In this document: in pieces, positions 8,706-15,569 of the stretch | How positions within the stretch are numbered: position 1 is the first letter of the stretch | Layout of the letters: each line of letters starts with the position of its first letter | Translations under genes and position numbers: made by a program | NCBI RefSeq assembly: GCF_001475935.1 | Contig: NZ_LDQA01000008.1 | Coordinates: forward strand, 114,377-178,376 | Length of the DNA: 64,000 bases | Source: Aureimonas ureilytica | GTDB taxonomy: Bacteria; Pseudomonadota; Alphaproteobacteria; Rhizobiales; Rhizobiaceae | Direction of reading: 5' to 3' | The notes under the pieces: model-generated | What the model saw: the letters and a program-made list of their open reading frames with translations, nothing else | The model's database searches: none | Told to the model about the DNA's origin: nothing

Positions 8706-9317
8706 TCAGCTCTCGGGCATCTCCCCGATGGCCGATGCCCCGAGCCCATCCACGAAAATGTCGAGAAGCCGGATCGCATTGGCTTCCCAGCCGGGCTGAC
8801 GACCCATCATGGACAGGCCCACCATGGCTTGGAGCACATCTTCCGGCCCGACATCGGCCCGGATCGCACCGGCCGCCGAGGCGCGCGACAGAAGCGCCTC
8901 CAGCGCGCGTGTCAGATGCGCGAAGGAGTAGGCGTAGATTTCGCTGGAACTGTCGATCGCAAGCGCCAGCGCCGTCAGCATCCCGCGCTTGGTCGCCGCC
9001 ATGCCGACGCCGGCGTGGAGCCAGAGGCGAAGCGCTTGGATCGGCGGCTCGCGCTCGCAAAGCTGGGCGGCGAGGTCCACCAGTTGCTCGACCTCGCGCC
9101 GATAGACGGCCTCGAACAGCGCCTCGCGCGTCGGGAAATGCCGGTAGAGCGTGCCGATGCCGACACCCGCGCGCCGCGCCACGGCTTCCAGGCTCGCCTC
9201 CGGCCCCCCGGCGCGAAACACCTCCGCCGCCGCCAGCAGCAGACGCTCGCGGTTCTTCACGCTGTCGGCGCGCGGCTTGCGGGCGGGAGGAGTTGTCAAC
9301 GGACGATCTTGGGCCAT
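8706..9317 (-). CDS. TetR/AcrR-family repressor, divergent from the aldehyde oxidoreductase operon
   Basis: A 203-residue one-component regulator. The N-terminal TetR helix-turn-helix is clear (ASLEAVARRAGVGIGTLYRHF, about residues 42-62) and is followed by an all-helical ligand-binding domain. The gene is divergent from the paoABC-like operon with 174 bp between starts, and that gap contains a near-consensus promoter with an inverted repeat in its spacer. This makes local control of the oxidoreductase, with autoregulation, the simplest reading. The ligand is unknown; an aldehyde or aromatic substrate of the oxidoreductase is a natural guess. Confidence 0.9.
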   Translation of the reverse strand: MAQDRPLTTPPARKPRADSVKNRERLLLAAAEVFRAGGPEASLEAVARRAGVGIGTLYRHFPTREALFEAVYRREVEQLVDLAAQLCEREPPIQALRLWLHAGVGMAATKRGMLTALALAIDSSSEIYAYSFAHLTRALEALLSRASAAGAIRADVGPEDVLQAMVGLSMMGRQPGWEANAIRLLDIFVDGLGASAIGEMPES

Positions 9318-9341
9318 GTCGAATCTAGAACGCCTCCAGCC

Positions 9342-9369
9342 TTGAAAGCGGAGGGTGCCTCCGTATAAT
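9342..9369 (+). promoter_or_regulatory. Promoter of the paoABC-like operon with operator in its spacer
   Basis: TTGAAA (9342-9347), a 16-base spacer and a perfect TATAAT (9364-9369) face the oxidoreductase genes. The spacer is filled by an exact inverted repeat, CGGAGG-GTG-CCTCCG (9349-9363). Such placement would let a bound TetR dimer exclude RNA polymerase. The predicted transcript would carry a leader of about 115 bases before the ATG at 9492; no riboswitch was recognised in it. Confidence 0.75.
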
Positions 9370-9491
9370 ATTCAGGGAGACGAAGGACCGAGCCTCGAGT
9401 CGCTCTTCGCCCGTCGTCGCCTTCGCTGCGTGTCCGGTCTCGGGGCGCGGCCCCGTTCTTCGGTTCGACATATCACTGAAAAGGTGACGGC

Positions 9492-9989
9492 ATGAACCCG
9501 ACACTTCAACTCACCATCAATGGCGAGCGGCGCGAGATCGCGCTGGACGATCCGCGCGTGACGCTGCTCGATCTCCTGCGCGAGCGGCTGGATCTCACCG
9601 GCACCAAGAAAGGCTGCGACCGGGGCCAGTGCGGCGCCTGCACGGTGCTGGTGGACGGCAAGCGGGTGAACAGCTGCCTTGCGCTGGCGATCAGCCTCGA
9701 CGGGGCCGAGATCACGACGATCGAGGGGCTGGCGGTGAACGGCGCGCTGCATCCCGTGCAGGCGGCCTTCATAGCGCATGACGGGTTCCAGTGCGGCTAT
9801 TGCACGCCCGGCCAGATCATGAGCGCGGTCGGTCTCATTTTGGAGGGGCAGGCGGGCGACGATCCCGAGCGCGTGCGCGAGGGCATGAGCGGCAATCTCT
9901 GCCGCTGCGGGGCCTATGCGGGCATCGCCGAGGCGGTGATCGAGGCGCAACGCGCGATGAGCGCGCCCGCGCGGGAGGCTGCCGAATGA
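9492..9989 (+). CDS. paoA: Aldehyde oxidoreductase [2Fe-2S] subunit (PaoA/YagT-like)
   Basis: A 165-residue xanthine-oxidase-family iron-sulfur subunit that relays electrons from the molybdenum centre to FAD. The plant-ferredoxin-type cluster ligands are C42, C47, C50 and C62 (GCDRGQCGAC...SC), and the second cluster uses C101, C104, C137 and C139 (QCGYC...LCRCG). Unlike E. coli PaoA, which is exported by Tat, this protein begins directly with the ferredoxin fold and has no twin-arginine leader, so it should be cytoplasmic. It overlaps the next gene by ATGA. Confidence 0.92.
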   Translation: MNPTLQLTINGERREIALDDPRVTLLDLLRERLDLTGTKKGCDRGQCGACTVLVDGKRVNSCLALAISLDGAEITTIEGLAVNGALHPVQAAFIAHDGFQCGYCTPGQIMSAVGLILEGQAGDDPERVREGMSGNLCRCGAYAGIAEAVIEAQRAMSAPAREAAE

Positions 9990-11044
9990 ACCGCTTCGAT
10001 TATATCAGGCCGCAGACCATCGCGGAGGCCGTGGCGGCCGCGTCCGAGCCCGGCGCGGCCTATCTCGCCGCCGGCACCAATCTTCTCGACCTCATGAAAG
10101 GCGGCGTGTCCTGGCCCGCGCGCGTCGTGGACATCACGCGCCTGCCGAATCTCTCCGAGGTCGAGACGCTGAGCGACGGAGCCACGCGCATCGGCGCGCT
10201 GGTGCGCAATGCCGATCTTGCCCATGACCGCGCCTTCGCCGCGCGCTATCCGGCCGTGGCCGAGGCGCTTCTTTCGGGCGCGTCGGCCCAGCTGCGCAAT
10301 GTCGCCACGGCAGGCGGCAATCTTCTGCAACGCACGCGCTGCCGCTATTTCTACGATACGGCGAGCGCCTGCAACAAGCGCGAGCCCGGAACGGGCTGCG
10401 ACGCGCTGGGTGGCGAGAACCGCGCCCATGCGGTGCTCGGTTGGAGCGACCATTGCATCGCGACCCATCCTTCCGATTTCTGCGTGCCGCTGGCAGCGCT
10501 TGGGGCGGTGGTCGAGATCGAAGGCCGGGGCGGGCGGCGCGAGGTGCCGCTCACCGAGTTCCACCTGCTGCCCGGCGACAGGCCGGATCGCGAAACGGTG
10601 CTGGAGCCGGGCGAAATGATCGTGGCGGTGCGTCTGCCGCCCGAGGCCGCCGCTTTCGCCGCGCATTCGCGCTATCTGAAGGTCCGCGAGCGCACGTCCT
10701 ACGCCTTTGCGCTCGTCTCCGCTGCCGCCATGCTACGGCTCGACTGTGGGCGGATCACGGAGGCGCGCGTTGCGCTCGGCGGTGTCGCGCTGAAGCCTTG
10801 GCGCGCGCCGGAGGCCGAAGCGCTTCTCGTGGGCCAGGAGCCGAACCGTGAGACGTTCGAGCGCGCGGCCGAACTGGCGCTCCGCGAAGCCCGCCCCTCC
10901 GGCGACAATGCGGCCAAGATCACGCTCGCGCGCCGCACGCTCACCCGCGCGCTGCAACTTGCCGCAGCCGGCACGCCAGAGCGCCTACCCGCGCTGCCGG
11001 CCTCCGCCTTCGCCAGCTCGTCCTCCGAGGTGTCCCATGTCTGA
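9986..11044 (+). CDS. paoB: Aldehyde oxidoreductase FAD subunit with extra [4Fe-4S] cysteines (PaoB/YagS-like)
   Basis: A 352-residue FAD-binding subunit of the xanthine dehydrogenase family. The FAD loop AAGTNLLDLMKGG (about 28-40) and the second FAD motif region NVATAGGNLLQRTRC are visible. Four cysteines, C119, C129, C138 and C157, occur in an insertion matching the PaoB-specific segment that carries an additional [4Fe-4S] cluster in E. coli PaoABC; ordinary XDH FAD subunits lack it. The start at 9986 overlaps the paoA stop; the frame is open upstream, but that part is paoA in another frame. Confidence 0.92.
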   Translation: MNRFDYIRPQTIAEAVAAASEPGAAYLAAGTNLLDLMKGGVSWPARVVDITRLPNLSEVETLSDGATRIGALVRNADLAHDRAFAARYPAVAEALLSGASAQLRNVATAGGNLLQRTRCRYFYDTASACNKREPGTGCDALGGENRAHAVLGWSDHCIATHPSDFCVPLAALGAVVEIEGRGGRREVPLTEFHLLPGDRPDRETVLEPGEMIVAVRLPPEAAAFAAHSRYLKVRERTSYAFALVSAAAMLRLDCGRITEARVALGGVALKPWRAPEAEALLVGQEPNRETFERAAELALREARPSGDNAAKITLARRTLTRALQLAAAGTPERLPALPASAFASSSSEVSHV

Positions 11045-13292
11045 GATCGCTCCGACCCGCGAAGCCCGCCACACGCGGCACGGCTCCAGTATCGGCCAGC
11101 CCATGACGCGGCGCGAGGGCGTGCTGAAGGTGACGGGCGCGGCGCGCTTTGCCGCCGACAACCATCCGCCGGGAATTCTCTATGCCGTGCTCGCCGTCTC
11201 GACCGTGGCGCGCGGGCGGCTAGTGTCGCTGGACCTTGCCGCCGCCAAGGCCCATCCCGGCGTGGTCGATGTGATGACGCACGAGAACCGCCCGGCGCTG
11301 GCCTCGGACCCGGACGAGAAGTCCAACCCGTTCATGTTCCGGCTGGATCTCCTGCAGAACGATCGCGTCCGCTATGCCGGCCAGCCGGTCGCGGTCGTGA
11401 TCGCCGAAACGCTGGAAGCGGCGACGGAGGGCGCGGCGCTTCTCGCCCCGCGCTTCGAGGCAGAGACGGCCCGCGTCGGGCTGAATGGGGCGGAGGTCTT
11501 CGCGCCCTCTACGGTCGGCGTCGGCAACCCGCCCAAGGCCGAGAAGGGCGATGTCGAGGCGGGCCTCAGCGCTGCCGCGCATCGTGTCGAGGCGACCTAT
11601 GAAACCCCGGCCCAATATCACAATCCGATGGAGCCGCACGGCGTCGTGGCCGTCTGGGAGGGCGACCGGCTCTCGCTCGACATGCCGAGCCAGGCGCTCG
11701 TCATGGCGCAGGGACGGCTCGCCGGGCTCTTCGGCATTCCGCCGGAGAATATCCATATCCGCAGTCCGTATCTCGGCGGCGGGTTCGGCTCCAAGGGCTT
11801 CCCGGCCGGGCCGCAGGTGCTCGGCATCATGGCCGCGAAGCTGACCGGGCGGCCGGTGAAGCTGGTGGTGAAGCGCGAGCAGATGTTCGGCCCCGTTGGC
11901 CACCGCGCGCCGACGCGTCAGCGCATCCGCATCGGGATGGACGAGACAGGGAGCCTTACCGCCATCGAGAACCATACGCGCACGGCGTCGAGCACCTATG
12001 ACGACTTCTTCGAAGCCGCCGCCGATGTCGCGCACACGCTCTATGCCAGCCCCGCCATCCGCACGAGTTACGAGGCCGTGCGGCTGGACACCGGCACGCC
12101 GCTCTTCATGCGCGCGCCGGGCGAGGCGCCGGGCTCGGTCGCGCTGGAAAGTGCCATCGACGAGGCGGCACAAGCCGCGGGCATGGACCCGCTCGCGTTC
12201 CGTTTGAAGAACTATGCCGAGGTCGAGCCCATCTCCGGCAAGCCCTTTTCCTCCAAGGCGCTGCGCGAATGCTACCGTCAGGGGGCGGAGCGCTTCGGCT
12301 GGGACACGCGTCCGCTGGAGCCCCGCGCGATGTGGGACGAGGCCGGGCGCTTGAGAGGCTGGGGTGTCGGCACGGCGACCTTCCCGGCGCTGATGTTCCA
12401 GGCGAAGGCGCGCGCCACGATCCGCCGGGATGGCAGCGGCCTCATGGAAACCGGCGCGCACGATATGGGGCAGGGGGCCTGGACGGCGCTGGCGCAGATC
12501 GCCGCCGACGCGCTCGGCCTTGACATCGACGCCGTGGAGTTCCGCGCCGGCACGTCCGACCTGCCCGATGCCGGCATTGCCGGCGGCTCGGGCCACACGG
12601 CGACCGCCGGCATGGCACTACATCAGGCCGGTGCCAACGCCATCGCCAAGCTTGGCGAACTTGCCGTCAACGACGAAGCCTCGCCGCTCTTCGGGGCCGG
12701 CAATGTCGGCACGGTCGCGCGCGGCGGCCGGCTCGTCAGGCGCGACGACGAAAGCCGGGGCGAGAGCTTCTCGGATATTCTCGCGCGCGCCGGTCTCACC
12801 CATATCGAGGCGGAAGGGGCGGCGCAGCCGGACGGCGCGGCGCAGGAGGCCTATGCCATGCACGCCCATGGCGCGGTCTTCGCGGACGTGTCCGTCGATC
12901 CCGATCTCGGCCAGATCCGCGTCACCCGGCTGGTCGGGGCCTTCGCGGCCGGGCGCATCATCAATCCGCGCATGGTGGAAAGCCAGCTTTTCGGAGGCAT
13001 GATCTGGGGCCTGTCCTTCGCGCTGCACGAGGAGGGCGTGAGCGACCCGCGCACGGGCCGGGTGATGAACGCCGATCTCGCCGAATACCAGATACCCGTT
13101 CAGGCCGATATTCCGGCCATGGAGGCGATCCTGGTGCATGAGGACGATCCGCATGTGAACGCGCTCGGCATCAAGGGCGTCGGCGAAATCGGCATCACGG
13201 GCACCGCCGGGGCCATCGCCAACGCCGTCTGGCATGCGACGGGCCGGCGGCTGCGCCGCTTCCCGATCCGCCTGACCGATCTCCTGGATTGA
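11037..13292 (+). CDS. paoC: Aldehyde oxidoreductase molybdenum-binding subunit (PaoC/YagR-like)
   Basis: A 751-residue catalytic subunit that binds the molybdenum cofactor and hydroxylates aldehydes to acids. Family landmarks are the N-terminal a/b hammerhead (GVLKVTGAARFAADN), the glycine-rich GGGFGSKG loop, the MoCo-binding GSGHTATAG region and the C-terminal KGVGEIGITGTAG, whose glutamate is the catalytic base. The start at 11037 overlaps paoB by 8 bases. The substrate range of relatives is broad (aromatic and aliphatic aldehydes). Maturation would need an XdhC/PaoD-type chaperone, and none is encoded here. Confidence 0.92.
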   Translation: MSEIAPTREARHTRHGSSIGQPMTRREGVLKVTGAARFAADNHPPGILYAVLAVSTVARGRLVSLDLAAAKAHPGVVDVMTHENRPALASDPDEKSNPFMFRLDLLQNDRVRYAGQPVAVVIAETLEAATEGAALLAPRFEAETARVGLNGAEVFAPSTVGVGNPPKAEKGDVEAGLSAAAHRVEATYETPAQYHNPMEPHGVVAVWEGDRLSLDMPSQALVMAQGRLAGLFGIPPENIHIRSPYLGGGFGSKGFPAGPQVLGIMAAKLTGRPVKLVVKREQMFGPVGHRAPTRQRIRIGMDETGSLTAIENHTRTASSTYDDFFEAAADVAHTLYASPAIRTSYEAVRLDTGTPLFMRAPGEAPGSVALESAIDEAAQAAGMDPLAFRLKNYAEVEPISGKPFSSKALRECYRQGAERFGWDTRPLEPRAMWDEAGRLRGWGVGTATFPALMFQAKARATIRRDGSGLMETGAHDMGQGAWTALAQIAADALGLDIDAVEFRAGTSDLPDAGIAGGSGHTATAGMALHQAGANAIAKLGELAVNDEASPLFGAGNVGTVARGGRLVRRDDESRGESFSDILARAGLTHIEAEGAAQPDGAAQEAYAMHAHGAVFADVSVDPDLGQIRVTRLVGAFAAGRIINPRMVESQLFGGMIWGLSFALHEEGVSDPRTGRVMNADLAEYQIPVQADIPAMEAILVHEDDPHVNALGIKGVGEIGITGTAGAIANAVWHATGRRLRRFPIRLTDLLD

Positions 13293-13298
13293 AGGAAG

Positions 13299-13333
13299 GG
13301 CGCGGGGATCGGCCCGATCCGATGCCCCGCGCC
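13299..13333 (+). terminator. Strong hairpin after the paoABC-like operon
   Basis: A GGCGCGGGG-ATCGG arm pairs with CCGAT-(G)CCCCGCGCC, starting seven bases after the paoC stop; one base is bulged and the loop is about five bases. The following bases are not T-rich. The position makes it the probable operon terminator. Confidence 0.6.
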
Positions 13334-13401
13334 TCTCGCGTCTTGCGCAAGGTCGCTTTGTGCTGGCAAAGCGGGGTGACGCGGAAGAGGGAGCCCCCGG
13401 C

Positions 13402-14739
13402 ATGACCACAGGACAGGAACTCGCGGGCGTGATGCGGTTCATCGACCGGCCCGAATGGGGCAGCCTGTTCGAGGAAGTGCTGACAGAGCATATGGGCTCG
13501 GCGCTCGACACCCTGCGCCTCGACTATGACGATCTGGAAACCGCGCTCGGCCCCGATCTGGGGACCGCGCTTTGGGACTGCGCCTTCGAGGATTTCCTGA
13601 CGCGCGAGATGGGCGACGACGGCCGCAATCTCACCGACACCTATCTCAAGAAGCGCGGCTGGAAGGAAAGCCCGCGTGCCAAAGCCTATATCGCGGGCAT
13701 CCGTTCGTCGCGGATGGGCCTCTACGAGCTGAGCGAGGTCGTGCCGGGCGAGTCCTTCCGCGCTCGGGATTGCCTCCTGGGTGGCGAGCCCGTGCAGGTG
13801 TTCGAGCGCGGCGCCGAACTGCCGATGCCCTTGCAATCGGGGGACCGGATCGCCGCGCGCCTCGTCCGGCTGAACGACCGGCTCGTTCTGGCAAGCGGGC
13901 TCCTGCCCTGCCGCGACGAGGTCGCGGCTCGAATTCAGGATCGTTTCGCGGAGCCGGACACCGCGTCCGACCGCGCGCAAGCCACGCCGACGCAGGAGCA
14001 TCCGAAGGACGATAGCCCGGATGCGCTCGCACCGTTCATCACGCATGTCTGGCTGCTCGACATGCTGCCGCGCGTCATCGACCAGCTGCGGACGGCCCGC
14101 AACACCGATGGCGAAGAACCCCTCCTTCACGAATTCCGATACCCGCTCGCGCCCGGTGCGCGCATGTCGGAAATCGCCGCGCGTCTGAACGCGGCGGAAG
14201 GGCTGACCCCGCTTCGCCCGAAGGTCTGGGGCTCGCTCGCAACCGTCCCTGACACGGCCACCCCGCTGGAAATCTCGACCGAGATCGACGCCGGGAAGGG
14301 GCGGATCGCTCTGGTCCAGATCACCCTGGAGGAGCGCGTCGTCGTGCTTCTCAGCCAGTCGGCGGCACGCGCCGAGCAAGGCGCCGCGCGTCTGGAAGAG
14401 GCGGTGGGAGAGTTTCTGCTGGTGCCGACGATCTTCATCGAACGCCATTATGCCGGCCTTGGAGATATCGAAGACCTGTCACAGGACGATCGGACCGGGC
14501 GCGTCCACGGCTTCCTCACTGAGTTTCACCGCCGGGCGCTGGACCGGCCCGTGGCCGCCCTGGGCCATCAATCGCCCCGCGCGGCCGCCGCCAGTGAAGA
14601 CGGGAAGCGCCAGTTGGCCGACTGGCTGAAAGGGTTGGAGGCGCATTCGGCCAAGGCTCGCGACCCGAAGCAGGCCGCAGCAGCCTACGATTTCGGTTGG
14701 CTCCGCCATGAACTGGGTTTGGACGCGCCGAAAGGCTAA
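13402..14739 (+). CDS. Hypothetical protein, 445 aa
   Basis: I do not recognise a named family. The protein is soluble and acidic with no signal peptide or membrane helix. Its N-terminal third is helix-rich and acidic (LDTLRLDYDDLETALGPDL). A central block with SSRMGLYELSEVVPGESF and GDRIAARLVRLNDRLVLASG resembles a compact beta-barrel-like region seen in uncharacterised alphaproteobacterial proteins, sometimes linked to SEC-C/YecA-type proteins; that resemblance is from memory only. I chose ATG 13402 (MTTGQELAG), preceded by GAAGAGGGAG, over ATG 13360. It stands alone between two hairpins, with no informative neighbours. Confidence 0.72.
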   Translation: MTTGQELAGVMRFIDRPEWGSLFEEVLTEHMGSALDTLRLDYDDLETALGPDLGTALWDCAFEDFLTREMGDDGRNLTDTYLKKRGWKESPRAKAYIAGIRSSRMGLYELSEVVPGESFRARDCLLGGEPVQVFERGAELPMPLQSGDRIAARLVRLNDRLVLASGLLPCRDEVAARIQDRFAEPDTASDRAQATPTQEHPKDDSPDALAPFITHVWLLDMLPRVIDQLRTARNTDGEEPLLHEFRYPLAPGARMSEIAARLNAAEGLTPLRPKVWGSLATVPDTATPLEISTEIDAGKGRIALVQITLEERVVVLLSQSAARAEQGAARLEEAVGEFLLVPTIFIERHYAGLGDIEDLSQDDRTGRVHGFLTEFHRRALDRPVAALGHQSPRAAAASEDGKRQLADWLKGLEAHSAKARDPKQAAAAYDFGWLRHELGLDAPKG

Positions 14740-15115
14740 GGGCTTCGAATCGAGGCGATGCCCGGGCGTATGGGGGTGCGGAGGCTTGTTCGTAAAGTCG
14801 GGCCAACTCTCGCGCATTGGCCGCCTTCGATCCGGCATTCACGCCGCCGCGCGACGGCTGAGAACCTTGATGAAGGCAGCACCGAAGAGGGAACGATCTT
14901 TGCGTCGTTCCGACTGATGCGGATATCTGGGGCATTCGGATGCAGGCGGTCAGATCGATGGCCTCGGACGCATCGCGTCCGGCGGTGACGTCCGGCTCGA
15001 TGGATGGTTTGCTTCCAGTCGCTTACAGGCGGCGCCCCTTTCGACCGAGCACCCCCGGAATTGGGGGCCAGTATCGGCGCCCCATCGACCCGATCGAAAG
15101 CATGAGGTGCAATCC
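14740..15115. other. Intergenic stretch with no recognised gene; hairpins only
   Basis: No convincing coding frame with a ribosome-binding site was seen. Two clear stem-loops occur: GGAACGA/TCGTTCC with an 8-base loop (14890-14911) and CCCCC-GGAATT-GGGGG near 15053-15068. They may terminate the upstream gene or shape the 5' end of the small genes that follow. Confidence 0.5.
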
Positions 15116-15214
15116 ATGACGCCGGTTCAGTTCGATCGTATGCTGCTTCGGATCGTCGGCTCGCTTCTCCTCTGGATTGCGCTCGTGGTCGTGAGCTACC
15201 TTTTGTCGACGTGA
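15116..15214 (+). CDS. Candidate 32-residue single-pass membrane protein
   Basis: An ATG frame of 32 codons. It encodes a short polar start (MTPVQFDRMLLR) followed by one strongly hydrophobic helix (IVGSLLLWIALVVVSYLL) that ends in Ser-Thr. A GAGGTGC stretch sits about 8 bases upstream as a possible ribosome-binding site. Size and composition fit the many small bitopic membrane proteins missed by gene callers. No family is recognised; conservation is untested, so it could be a chance frame. Confidence 0.4.
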   Translation: MTPVQFDRMLLRIVGSLLLWIALVVVSYLLST

Positions 15215-15277
15215 GAACGGCGGGTCATTGTTCGGATTCGTGCTCTGGAAAGAGGCGCAAGGGCGGTTGGAGGACGT

Positions 15278-15448
15278 GTGATTCTCGATGCGATCGGGTT
15301 GCTTCTGGAGTTGCTGCTCTGTGATCCGCGCAGCGGCAGCGATCGGGTCGATTGGCGGATCAGAACGATACAGACGATCCGATGGATCGGGATCGGTCTT
15401 CTGATTGCGTTGATAAGTACGGCAGCCCTTTACGGAAGATATGAATGA
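15278..15448 (+). CDS. Candidate 56-residue small membrane protein
   Basis: A GTG frame of 56 codons starting at 15278, with GGTTGGAGGA immediately upstream as a good ribosome-binding site (GTG 15276 is out of frame). The N-terminus is amphipathic (ILDAIGLLLELLLCDP), the middle is polar and basic, and the C-terminal half has a hydrophobic helix (WIGIGLLIALISTAALY) ending in GRYE. It follows the 32-residue candidate on the same strand 63 bases downstream; a GCGCCGA/TCGGCGC hairpin lies just after its stop. Its function is unknown. Confidence 0.42.
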   Translation: MILDAIGLLLELLLCDPRSGSDRVDWRIRTIQTIRWIGIGLLIALISTAALYGRYE

Positions 15449-15569
15449 TCGCCTGCGCCGAGCCGCCTTCGGCGCGAGTCCACCCGCACAGGACGGCAGG
15501 CGGCGTAGACCGCCATCAGATGCGTCCGATCGCTCTGCCGCGCTGTGACCCGAACGGCGACCCCGGCTC

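Noticed and set aside
9370..9491. Molybdenum-cofactor-type riboswitch in the leader of the paoABC-like operon
   Set aside because: No multi-stem architecture or conserved core could be recognised; only G/C-rich short stems are present.
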